Part shown: positions 8,976-16,824 of the stretch, in pieces | How the letters are laid out: every line of letters starts with the position of its first letter | Position numbering within the stretch: position 1 is the stretch's first letter | Notes under the pieces: generated by a model | What the model saw: only the letters and a program-made list of their open reading frames with translations | The model's database searches: none | What the model was told of the DNA's origin: nothing | From: Desulfosarcinaceae bacterium | GTDB taxonomy: Bacteria; Desulfobacterota; Desulfobacteria; Desulfobacterales; Desulfosarcinaceae | DNA length: 58,106 nt | Reading direction: 5' to 3' | NCBI GenBank assembly: GCA_030066015.1 | Contig: JASJCL010000030.1 | Span: 1 to 58,106 of the forward strand | Position numbers and translations under genes: made by a program

Positions 8976-9928
8976 TAGGCGTCGACCTGCCGGATGCTGA
9001 GTGCGTCCACGTCCATGCGGCCCAGACCGCGTTCGTGGGCGATGCGGATATGCTTGACGTTACGGGCCGCTAAGCGACGCTCATACCATGGGAACGCCTC
9101 CACGGTGTAGGCATCGGCCGCCACCATGTCGGTCCCGGCGATGATTATGCCGGGCTGGATCACCTTGCCGTTTCCCGAGGGGCCCTTGGAGGTGAGCACA
9201 CGCGTCGCGTCTACCACCACCAGATCCGGGCGCAGGAGGGTGGCCAGGTCCACGATGGCCTCGTGCAGATCGTAACGATAGTGCATGATGCCGCGATCGT
9301 ATATCAGGCCCATCATCCCCTTCATGGAGAGACTGACGCCCGTACTGCCATGAGACTTGGCCACTGGTACGGCGATGAGTACATCCGCCGCCAGGACGCC
9401 CTCGAGCACGTCTGTTTCCCTGAAGATCCGGCCGTCCGGGATACCCGTCGGCTTGAAGTGCTTGCTTTCCGTTACACCGTGGACGATATCTTCCTCGAAA
9501 ACGCTACACGCTTTTTTAACGCCCTCGATACACAATTCGGTGCTGCGCAGCGGGTGGTCAAGTACCCGGACGCTGGCTGCGCCGGCATCTTTGCAGGCGG
9601 CCACGACGGCACGCACCACCTCGGGGTGGGTGTTGGTGGCACGTTCCGGGGGATGCGGAAAGCTCATGTTGGGCTTGATCACCACCCGCTGGCCGGGTTT
9701 GACGAATTGCCCCATGCCGCCCAGTTCCGCCAATGCCATTTTCACCGCCCGGGCAGGGCTTCCGGTGGCCACTACAAGATCCGGCCGCTGGGCCGCAAAG
9801 AGAGAACCTGGTTTTTGGACACCTGCGGCGGCCAGCAACAGGGCTGCCGCCGACCGTATTTGACCCTTTAGAAAGCCGCGTCTGTTCAGCGCAACGACGG
9901 GCTGTTTGGATATGTCTGAATTACGCAT
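8975..9928 (-). CDS. DUF362 domain protein with Tat-like leader
   Basis: 317 aa from ATG 9928, chosen because GAGGGGGG sits five bases upstream; an in-frame ATG at 9958 lacks a better site. The leader NRRGFLKGQIRSAAALLLAAAG resembles a twin-arginine signal (here RRGFLK), pointing to export in folded form, possibly with a cofactor. The body shows DUF362 landmarks: VVIKPNMSFP, TNTHPEVVRAVV, VPVAKSHGSTGVSLSMKGMMG and a C-terminal AADAYTVEAF. DUF362 proteins often accompany ferredoxins; their reaction is not established. The TAATG overlap with the downstream polyferredoxin gene implies a shared function in extracytoplasmic electron transfer. Confidence 0.88.
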   Translation of the reverse strand: MRNSDISKQPVVALNRRGFLKGQIRSAAALLLAAAGVQKPGSLFAAQRPDLVVATGSPARAVKMALAELGGMGQFVKPGQRVVIKPNMSFPHPPERATNTHPEVVRAVVAACKDAGAASVRVLDHPLRSTELCIEGVKKACSVFEEDIVHGVTESKHFKPTGIPDGRIFRETDVLEGVLAADVLIAVPVAKSHGSTGVSLSMKGMMGLIYDRGIMHYRYDLHEAIVDLATLLRPDLVVVDATRVLTSKGPSGNGKVIQPGIIIAGTDMVAADAYTVEAFPWYERRLAARNVKHIRIAHERGLGRMDVDALSIRQVDA

Positions 9929-10546
9929 AGTACCCCCCTCGGAATCTCCGGGTGACATGCAGGTGCCATGATAGTTCGTACCTGCGATATTGCTGCCGGC
10001 ATTCGGTGTTTCGCGATCATGAAATCCGCGGATGGTGGGTCGAAAGGGCGCTGGATCACACGTGGAAGGTTAGTGGGGCTGAGAACCCGACGCCGACGGT
10101 CAACCCGTTCACAATAATAGATCCGCCATCCCGGCGCAAGTGATGACCGGGGCCGCCATAAGGCCAATCCGCACACCGCGGTCATCGCCGCCCGCGAAAA
10201 GCAATTGCCGGGACGAGGCGCGACTCAGGAATGGATTACCCTTTTTTACGTAAAAAAATATCCCAATTTCATAGGGTGGGATCCCTTTGCGGGGCGCTAT
10301 TGGCTGTCTTATTATAGGTTATCTATTTGTTATCAAGAGTATTTTATGTCATGGTCGAATAATTGCATAAAGTGTCGATCGAGTGACGCCCGACAAACAT
10401 CAAGCATGCCCTCTAAGGGCTATTTAGGACGGGACCTTAGACGATTTCAGACCGACCCGCTGGAGGCTTCCAAACACCGTTGGAGCGCTCCTTCCGGGCG
10501 GTGCCACTTTCGATCACCCCGGTGATGCTGTGGTTGGAGGTGCCCC
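9929..10546. other. Intergenic, 618 bp, partly AT-rich, with a 16-bp palindrome
   Basis: A divergent gap between the DUF362 operon (minus) and the 10547 gene (plus). Positions 10235-10380 are clearly more AT-rich than the surroundings. They contain the perfect palindrome TTTTTTACGTAAAAAA at 10242-10257. A 106-codon frame at 10205-10525 has no family-like sequence and is not called. Promoters for both flanking genes probably lie here, but none is close to consensus. Confidence 0.5.
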
Positions 10547-11629
10547 ATGAGAATCCGGTTGTTGGGAAATTACAGCCAAAACCCGGCTCGAATGCTCGTA
10601 TCGCAGAACTATTTCCTGATGGGCTTCGATGCGTTGGACGGCATCCAGGTCGAGCTCTGCCCATTGAGTGCGCGCCTGTGCTATCGCCTGAATCAGCGCG
10701 GCGTAAAAGGGACGCTGCCCATATGGCAGCTCTCCAACAAATGGCTGAGCCGCAGCGCCTATCGCAATGCGGACCGTGTCGGTCGATACCTTTTTGATGA
10801 TGGCAGGCGCTCGTTAAAAGTGGTCATAGATGCCTGGGATGAGGGCCACGTGGTTGACACGCGCTCTTTGGAATGGGCCGATATATGCTTCAAGAACAAT
10901 AGCTGGCCGACGCGGGAGTATCCGAAGAAGGTCTTCCCGCTGATTCACGGCAATGGCCGCTTGAATCCGGACAAGCTGCAGTTATTGAAGGGATTTAGAG
11001 ATCATCCCAAACGCCACGATCTTGTCTACCTCTCCATCATGTGGACGCGGCCCAACAACAGCTACCCCCACTACCACGCCATTTTGGAGCATCACACGCG
11101 TACCTTCGAAACACTGGCATCCATCGAGTGCCGCTCCAACCTGCTCGCCGTTATCCCCAAAACCTATCCCGATGCGGATGTTCTGCCATACCTCCGTCGT
11201 TTGGACAAAGCCGGTGTTCCCTGGCAGCGTGATTGGGGGGAGGTGAGTTCTGAGGTGCTCTTTGAGGCGCTTGCTAGTGCAGAGGTCGTCTACCTGCGTC
11301 CCGGCAATGCATTGTGCATTTCGTGGCGAATGCTCGATCTAATGTGCATGGGGGCCTGTGTCGCATATGATGGGCAGCCATTCCCCAATTGGCCGGTCCC
11401 GCTTGAAGCGGGCGCCCACTACATTGACTGCAAATGCCGCCTTGGCCCCCAATTCGAACCGCCGCCGCCCGACAGCTATTCCATCATGCGTCGCACCTTG
11501 GAAGCGTTGCTGGCGGACTCGGATAAAATCGCCCGGATTCGGGACAACAATCTTGCCTACTTTGAACAGCACGCGGCACCGGCCAAAGTGGCCGCCTATA
11601 TCCTGGACACGGTGCGCGCCCACGCTTAG
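10547..11629 (+). CDS. Putative glycosyltransferase-like protein (weak resemblance)
   Basis: 360 aa, ATG preceded by GGAGG at the right distance. No signal peptide or membrane segment. The sequence lacks a motif I can name with certainty. The C-terminal part, with ASAEVVYLRPGNALCISWR followed by MLDLMCMGACVAYDG and a closing helical segment, is arranged like the donor-binding half of GT-B glycosyltransferases, where an EMMA.G.P element follows a strand-helix pair. It sits next to a convergent sulfotransferase, which would fit a glycan-modifying pair. It is separated from its upstream neighbour by an AT-rich gap. Treat the function as a guess; the gene itself is well supported by its coding quality and ribosome binding site. 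Confidence 0.6.
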   Translation: MRIRLLGNYSQNPARMLVSQNYFLMGFDALDGIQVELCPLSARLCYRLNQRGVKGTLPIWQLSNKWLSRSAYRNADRVGRYLFDDGRRSLKVVIDAWDEGHVVDTRSLEWADICFKNNSWPTREYPKKVFPLIHGNGRLNPDKLQLLKGFRDHPKRHDLVYLSIMWTRPNNSYPHYHAILEHHTRTFETLASIECRSNLLAVIPKTYPDADVLPYLRRLDKAGVPWQRDWGEVSSEVLFEALASAEVVYLRPGNALCISWRMLDLMCMGACVAYDGQPFPNWPVPLEAGAHYIDCKCRLGPQFEPPPPDSYSIMRRTLEALLADSDKIARIRDNNLAYFEQHAAPAKVAAYILDTVRAHA

Positions 11630-11725
11630 CGGAGGCTGCCCACCGCTCCCGCGTCGCCTTGAACCCTATCCCCCGCTTCGCTGTTCCCTGAGCGTTCCCT
11701 CCCGCCGACCTGCGGTGGCGGCACC

Positions 11726-12622
11726 TTACAATACGCGCATCAGCTCCTCGTAGTAGCCGGACTCGAATGCGGTATAGTAGTCTCGAATTTCGCGAATCTG
11801 CTCATCTGACAGCAGTGTTCGCCATTTTTCGACCTCCATCTCACTGATCCGGTGCACGTGCTGCACGGCATCGCTGCTCTTTTCACGATTCGTCGATTCA
11901 AGGTAGGATTGAACCGCTGGTGTCCAGGCGAGGTGAAGGTGGCCGAAGAGGTTCTGGAAAGCCTCCCGGCTCGACGTGCAGAGGCTTTCATGTGTGATTA
12001 CCAGCCACTCCGGATATTGCGCGGATAGCCGGGAAACGATTCGGTAGTAGGCCCCGACGCGGGTAGCGAGGATTCCAAAGGGGGTTTTTGCGTTCGTCAG
12101 TGTATCTTCGAAGTCGCTCAGGTGGGTTCGCATCAGTGTCTCCTGCGAGAGGAGATCTCCCAGGCGCGCCTCTGGCCATTTTCGATAGATACTGTATATA
12201 AGATTCAGCGGGTTCCGCAGAAGAATCACCACCTGTGGCTGGAATTTAACATAGATCCACTCCACATTCAGAAGAGAGTGCACCGATTTGACCAATACCC
12301 GCTGGTTGAAGCGGAAGGGGGTCGTGGCTTGGTAGAAGAGCCTGCGCAGATGGGCTGTCGTTAGCGGCTTTGCCGGATGCGCAAAGCCCGCGAAGGCACT
12401 GCGGTATACGTTTTCATAGTTTGGATCTTCCGCATCCGGAGGAATGTAGCGATGCTGACCCTTATGGGCGAGTCCCCATAGATGGAGGCGATCCGGCTCG
12501 AAGTTGAGCCGGACACCGGGGGCCTCGCCCATCACTTTGGCCGTCCAGGTAGAACCCGAACGGGGAAGACTAGTCATCAATATCGGTCGCTTGGTCGCGT
12601 CATTTGGCCGACGATTGCGCAT
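11726..12622 (-). CDS. PAPS-dependent sulfotransferase family protein
   Basis: 298 aa. The 5'-phosphosulfate-binding loop is plain near the N-terminus (MTSLPRSGSTWTAKVM, about residues 16-31) and the 3'-phosphate-binding segment follows in the middle (VVILLRNPLNLIYSIY). KSVHSLLNVEW lies between them, as in carbohydrate sulfotransferases. It should transfer sulfate from PAPS to a hydroxyl of a glycan or small molecule. There is no signal peptide, so it acts in the cytoplasm. It converges with the glycosyltransferase-like gene and diverges, across 58 bp, from the gamma-carbonic-anhydrase-like gene. A second, unrelated sulfotransferase is at 54500. Confidence 0.85.
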   Translation of the reverse strand: MRNRRPNDATKRPILMTSLPRSGSTWTAKVMGEAPGVRLNFEPDRLHLWGLAHKGQHRYIPPDAEDPNYENVYRSAFAGFAHPAKPLTTAHLRRLFYQATTPFRFNQRVLVKSVHSLLNVEWIYVKFQPQVVILLRNPLNLIYSIYRKWPEARLGDLLSQETLMRTHLSDFEDTLTNAKTPFGILATRVGAYYRIVSRLSAQYPEWLVITHESLCTSSREAFQNLFGHLHLAWTPAVQSYLESTNREKSSDAVQHVHRISEMEVEKWRTLLSDEQIREIRDYYTAFESGYYEELMRVL

Positions 12623-12680
12623 GGATTGCCTTCCTCAATACCACCATGATCCGTCGATCGAATCGAGACTTGGAGTGAAC

Positions 12681-13214
12681 ATGATCCTCACATACAACAG
12701 CCATCACCCGCGTATCCATCCCACCGCCTTTATTGCGCCAACCGCCGTTATCATCGGTGACGTCACCATTGCCGAGGGCGCCAGCGTGTGGTTTGGGGCC
12801 GTTATCAGAGGCGATCTGGCGTCGATTCGCATCGGCACCAGAACCAATATTCAGGACAATTGCACCGTGCATGTGGACCCGGGTACGCCGGTGGACATCG
12901 GGGCTGGCGTGACGATCGGACACAATGCCGTTGTGCACGGATGCAAAATCGAGGATGATTGCCTAATTGGTATGGGAACCCAGATCCTGAACCGGGCTCA
13001 CGTCTGCGCTGGCGCCATCGTCGCTGCTGGTGCGGTGGTGCGGCAAGAGAGCCATATTCCACCGGGGCAGTTGGCGGCCGGTACGCCGGCGGTGATTAAG
13101 AAAGGGCTGGCGCCCACCGCCACGGCCCGTATTCGGGAGGCGGCGGCCCATTACTGCGAATTGGCGACAGTGTATCGTGAAAACCTGTCCCACCGAAGCG
13201 CAAATAGTAGTTGA
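12681..13214 (+). CDS. Gamma-carbonic-anhydrase-like left-handed beta-helix protein
   Basis: 177 aa from ATG 12681. Hexapeptide turns repeat through residues 15-130 (IAPTAVIIGDVTI, VWFGAVIRGDL, IGAGVTIGHNAVVHG, IVAAGAVV), the signature of left-handed beta-helix trimers. Three His in the expected places (CTVHVD, then GHNAVVHG) match the zinc ligands of gamma-carbonic anhydrases (Cam/CaiE/YrdA group). Family members hydrate CO2 or have unknown acyl-related roles. The ORF extends upstream to 12504, but that part lies antisense to the sulfotransferase and lacks family sequence. No catalytic acid loop as in Cam is obvious, so the activity is uncertain. Confidence 0.88.
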   Translation: MILTYNSHHPRIHPTAFIAPTAVIIGDVTIAEGASVWFGAVIRGDLASIRIGTRTNIQDNCTVHVDPGTPVDIGAGVTIGHNAVVHGCKIEDDCLIGMGTQILNRAHVCAGAIVAAGAVVRQESHIPPGQLAAGTPAVIKKGLAPTATARIREAAAHYCELATVYRENLSHRSANSS

Positions 13215-13595
13215 CAGGTGCTGCAGAGAGCCTACAATCGTAACTATAGGCATGAGTTATCATGAACCTGGCAGCCCTTTCAACCACTGTTCATTGCACG
13301 ACACATGGCCACCACCACCAGGTACTTTCAGCTCTGAAGTGCACAACCACCAATTGCCGCCACAATGATCGCGCTACGCGTGCCGCTGCTCCGATGGTTA
13401 CAGCAAGCGTTTAAGCGGACCTTCTCTGAGATACGCACTGTATCGCCTGAAGACGTCTTTTCGAATCTCTAAAGCACGATTCCTTCCCATCGCGAATTGC
13501 TCCTCCGTCGCAGGCTGCTTTGACCGCGCGCCGGTGCTCAGTTCACCGTGCTGTCGAACGCTTCGTCGGGCTGCCCAACCCACAAGGAGGGTGAG
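13215..13595. other. Intergenic, 381 bp
   Basis: Between the beta-helix gene and the small HEAT-like gene. Small frames on both strands show no family-like sequence. A ribosome binding site (AAGGAGGG, 13583-13590) at its right end serves the next gene. No hairpin or RNA was recognised. Confidence 0.55.
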
Positions 13596-13781
13596 ATGCG
13601 ATTCTCCGATCTATTTGTTCCGCGTTGGCAGAACTCCAACCCCCAGATCCGGATAAAGGCCGTCGGTCGCCTCAAGGACGCCAAGCTGCTGGCCCAAATT
13701 GCCGAGAAGGACGATGATATCGAGGTGCGCGAGGCGGCGACTACACGGCTGGAGTCTCTCCAGGTGCGCGAAACTGTCTAG
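13596..13781 (+). CDS. Small HEAT-repeat-like protein, 61 aa
   Basis: ATG 13596 follows AAGGAGGG with ideal spacing, so the longer frame from 13548 is not used. The 61 residues comprise two helix pairs: FVPRWQNSNPQIRIKAVGRL and LLAQIAEKDDDIEVREAATTRL. Both show the pattern of HEAT-type repeats (N-P-x-[IV]-R-x-x-A[VA]). A complete HEAT protein normally has several repeats, so this is a minimal two-repeat unit that may dimerise or dock on a partner. Its function is unknown. It ends 2 bp from the convergent stop of the next gene. Confidence 0.75.
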   Translation: MRFSDLFVPRWQNSNPQIRIKAVGRLKDAKLLAQIAEKDDDIEVREAATTRLESLQVRETV

Positions 13782-13783
13782 GC

Positions 13784-14590
13784 TTAAGACGCTGAATTGG
13801 GAAGACCGAGCCGCTTGGCGACGGCACTCAGGTAGGCGGGCCAGGCACGCATGAAAATGTCGTTGTGATTGGCCTCCGGAATAATGCAGAGCGTTTTGTC
13901 TGAAGCGGGCGAGGCGTCGAACAGGGCCTGGCCCTCCCGCAACGGGATGAGATGGTCCCGCTCGGCGTGGATGACCAGCGTGGGCCCGGCATACGCTCTG
14001 ATCTTGGTGAGCTGGCGGAAGCCCTCACCCGTCCGCAAGCTCAGGAAGGCCTGGCTCACGCCAAGGGTGGCCAGTAAGGGTCCAGTGTGGGCAAAACCGC
14101 TCTCGATGATCAGCGCGTCCATGGCCGCCGGCTGGCACGATGCCAGCTCCAGAGCGGCGGCGCTGCCCAGGGAGCGCCCCATGACGGCCAGTGGTCCGGT
14201 ATGGCCTGTTGAGTGCAACCATTCCCGTATCCATGTCAACACACGGCGGCTGTCTGCCAGCAGCGCGGTAGCCGTCGGCTCACCATCGGAGCATCCATAT
14301 CCGCGATAGTCCACGATCAGGAAGTTGATGCCTGCTTGACGATAGGCGGTCCCAATGTCGTCGTAATCGGCCACGATCTCGCCGTTGCCGTGGAAGAAAA
14401 GCAGATTCGGCGACCCTCGGCCGGCAAGGTGGAAGCGGGCGCCGATGGCGATGGTGTCGGCCACCGGAATTCTCTGGTCGCTGCTGCCTTGCGGTGGTCG
14501 CCAGTTCGGTGGTTCGCGGCGCGGGTGAAACAACACCGCCCGTACTTCCGGTGCATCAAGCTGCGGATGCGCTTCGACCTGGTTCTCCAT
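13784..14590 (-). CDS. Alpha/beta hydrolase (BEM46/ABHD13-like)
   Basis: 268 aa from ATG 14590, chosen for the AAGGAGCC just upstream; the frame could extend to 14659. The fold markers are LLFFHGNGEIVADY (HGN oxyanion region), VDYRGYGCSDGEPT, the nucleophile elbow MGRSLGSAAALELA, an acid in VIHAERDHLIPL and a late His in EANHNDIFMR. HGNxE and GRSLG are typical of the BEM46/YfhR/ABHD13 branch of serine hydrolases. The substrate is unknown. The upstream lipoprotein gene ends 65 bp before it on the same strand, so co-transcription is possible. Confidence 0.87.
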   Translation of the reverse strand: MENQVEAHPQLDAPEVRAVLFHPRREPPNWRPPQGSSDQRIPVADTIAIGARFHLAGRGSPNLLFFHGNGEIVADYDDIGTAYRQAGINFLIVDYRGYGCSDGEPTATALLADSRRVLTWIREWLHSTGHTGPLAVMGRSLGSAAALELASCQPAAMDALIIESGFAHTGPLLATLGVSQAFLSLRTGEGFRQLTKIRAYAGPTLVIHAERDHLIPLREGQALFDASPASDKTLCIIPEANHNDIFMRAWPAYLSAVAKRLGLPNSAS

Positions 14591-14655
14591 GATAGGCTCC
14601 TTGCCGCTTTTCTCCAGACCGATGGGGCCATGGCCGCGCTGGACGCGATTGGGCC

Positions 14656-16191
14656 TCAAGGTGCGGTGTTGATCACCACATCGATCCGCCGATTGATGGC
14701 CCTTCCCTCCACCGTCGCATTGGAGGCCAGGGGTCGCTCGGAACCATAGCCAACCGCGGTGAGTTTTTCCGCGGCGAGAATTTGATTGGCCACGACATAT
14801 TGGCGAACCGCTTCGGCGCGGGCCTGGGAGAGATGCTGATTGACGGCGTATGAGCCGGTGCTGTCCGTATGGCCTTCGATGACCACATCCGGCTGACCGA
14901 AGGTGCGGATGGCCTGCTGGACCTTGCTGAGCAGCGGGTAGTTGGCGGGCAGAATAATATCCTGACCCACCGGGAATTCGATCGCCCGGAGGCGCAGGAC
15001 CAGCTGGCTGCCGCGGGCATAAACCTCCGCTTCCTCCGCGTTAAAGAGCTGCTGCACTTGGTTGAGCTTGGCTTTGAATCTCTTCTGCTCCTCCAGTTTT
15101 TGCTCCGCCGCCCGCCGCTCGGCGGCCAGACGTTCACGGGCTTCCTGGTCTGCCTTGGTTTTGCCCTCGAGCACTGCGATGCGCTTGTTGAGGGCCTGCA
15201 CCTGGGTTTCATGGGAGATCTTTAGATCAGCGTTCTCCTGCTGCTGTTTGGTCACCTCCGCCGAGAGAAAACCGCGGTCAGCCTGCACCGCGTCCATGGT
15301 GCCGAGAATATTGGCCTGCTGTGTGGCGAAGTTCCGATTGCGCATATCGGGTGCGGAGATGCCGTTGCCCAATTTGCTGAGGATTCCCTCCATCCAGAGG
15401 ACGACGGATTCCGGTTTCATGTCGGCCACCTTGGCACTCTCCTCGGTGTGCACGGCAAGGCGCTGGGCCATGAAAAGTGATTTGGCGGCCTTGGTCGGCA
15501 TCTGTTCGGTGTCATGGGGGTTGGCGCTGATGAATGCGTCCACCGCGTCCAGCTCGGATTTCGCAGCCGCGTATGCCTGCGGCACCCGCTTGCGAGCGCC
15601 TTGCTCTTCGGCGGCCTCAATCAGGCGGCGGGCTTCGCCCAGATTCTCAACCTTGATGGCGCGGATCTCCAAGGCGTTGAAGCTGTTGACGACATCATCC
15701 TGCCCGGCGCGGGCCTGTTTGAGTTTGTTTTTCTCCACTGCGCGGGTGAGATTGAGAAAGGCTGTCTCGACCTTGGCGTACTCTCTGGTGAAGTTGGTCG
15801 CCCCGGCTTTCCGGGCCATGGTGCGGGCATCCAAGGCCTTTGCCAGGGTGTCGCGGCTCAGATCCGAAACGGTTTGCGCTCGCTGCAGCTGGGCCTCGGC
15901 GGCGGCTATATGGTTGATCACGGCTGAGAGGGGCTTGCCGCTCTCCAGCCCTTGCTTGGCGTCCACGTAGGACTTTTGTGACTTTTCAAACCATTCGGGC
16001 GCCAGTATGTGGACCTCCTCTCCGCGCGCCTCGGACAATTTGTTTCCCAGGGCGTTGACCATCTCCAGGGGATCGTCGCCATTCCCAGGCGGCTGCAGAT
16101 TGACACTCTGGCTGGTGCAGCCCACCAGCAGGCCCAGGGCCAGGAGCAGGCTCAGCCGCGCGACACGTGTGAAGGTCGGGCGATTCTGCAT
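14656..16191 (-). CDS. OmpA-family outer-membrane lipoprotein with long helical middle
   Basis: 511 aa. The lipoprotein signal ends in the lipobox LLVGC with Cys25. Residues about 40-385 are helical and Ala/Glu/Lys/Gln-rich, with a strong coiled coil at about 300-385 (ADQEARERLAAERRAAEQKL region). Residues about 390-508 form an OmpA/peptidoglycan-binding domain: LSKVQQAIRTFGQPDVVIEGHTDSTGS, NQHLSQARAEAVRQYV, GYGSERPLASNATVEGRAINRRIDV. The first part resembles the DUF4398 type of lipoprotein. It should link the outer membrane to peptidoglycan. A GAGAGAGG site lies before ATG 16191. It is first in a possible two-gene unit with the downstream hydrolase. Confidence 0.9.
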   Translation of the reverse strand: MQNRPTFTRVARLSLLLALGLLVGCTSQSVNLQPPGNGDDPLEMVNALGNKLSEARGEEVHILAPEWFEKSQKSYVDAKQGLESGKPLSAVINHIAAAEAQLQRAQTVSDLSRDTLAKALDARTMARKAGATNFTREYAKVETAFLNLTRAVEKNKLKQARAGQDDVVNSFNALEIRAIKVENLGEARRLIEAAEEQGARKRVPQAYAAAKSELDAVDAFISANPHDTEQMPTKAAKSLFMAQRLAVHTEESAKVADMKPESVVLWMEGILSKLGNGISAPDMRNRNFATQQANILGTMDAVQADRGFLSAEVTKQQQENADLKISHETQVQALNKRIAVLEGKTKADQEARERLAAERRAAEQKLEEQKRFKAKLNQVQQLFNAEEAEVYARGSQLVLRLRAIEFPVGQDIILPANYPLLSKVQQAIRTFGQPDVVIEGHTDSTGSYAVNQHLSQARAEAVRQYVVANQILAAEKLTAVGYGSERPLASNATVEGRAINRRIDVVINTAP

Positions 16192-16325
16192 AGGGTACCT
16201 CTCTCTGCGCTATTATTTGGTGTAAGGACCTCACAGCGAGGGGCGCCGTGACGGCGCCACCTTCTCGGAATTGGGCGTCAGCTTAGGATATCTATCCGAG
16301 CAAAGCAAGCACTGCGCAATGCGGA

Positions 16326-16820
16326 TCAAAGCGTCAGGTCGCACCGATAGCCGAAGTGAATCCGATTATCGGTCCATTCAACTGTAGCGGCCCTGAAGCG
16401 GTAAAGACGCACGCCCAGTTGCTGCCGGAATGCCGTCAAGTGGTCCCCGCCGGCGGGCAGGAGCGTTCGGCTGAAGGGGAATCGCCGTAAATACCGGGCC
16501 AGGGCCCGGGTGGCTTCCAAACCACCGGCGGGTGTGAGGCCGCCCCGCATCTGCAGCCCGCGAATGTTTCGCCAGGCGGTATCATCAGCGGTGTCGGTCT
16601 GTTTGAAGATGGTGGCGGCGCAGCTGCCTGACGCCAGCGCCTCCCGCACATGGCGGCTATCCGGCGAGGAGAGAAAGTAAAACCCCTTGTCGGCGGGACG
16701 GTAGACATAGTAAACGGGCGCCGCCCAAGGACCGTCGCGCGCCGTCACGGCGAGGGTCATGACCACGCTTTCCTCGATGAGGGTAAGGGCCGCCGCGAGG
16801 TCCCGTTGCCCCACTGACAT
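16326..16820 (-). CDS. Pyridoxamine-5'-phosphate-oxidase-like flavin-binding protein
   Basis: 164 aa. VVMTLAVTARDGPWAAPVYYVY followed by GFYFLSSPDSRHVREAL is the split-barrel FMN-binding pattern of PNPOx-like/YhbP proteins, and GLQMRGGL is the second conserved strand. The family includes heme-degrading, F420-using and unassigned oxidoreductases; the true pyridoxamine oxidase C-terminal motif is not seen. Its start lies 4 bp after the stop of the methionine-gamma-lyase-like gene, and its GGAG site overlaps that stop region, so translation is probably coupled. A PLP enzyme next to a PNPOx-like protein might suggest B6 handling, but this is only inference. Confidence 0.82.
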   Translation of the reverse strand: MSVGQRDLAAALTLIEESVVMTLAVTARDGPWAAPVYYVYRPADKGFYFLSSPDSRHVREALASGSCAATIFKQTDTADDTAWRNIRGLQMRGGLTPAGGLEATRALARYLRRFPFSRTLLPAGGDHLTAFRQQLGVRLYRFRAATVEWTDNRIHFGYRCDLTL

Positions 16821-16824
16821 CGTA

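Noticed and set aside
10205..10525. 106-codon plus-strand frame in the AT-rich gap
   Set aside because: No ribosome binding site, no domain and mixed composition; the real start of the next gene at 10547 is out of frame with it.
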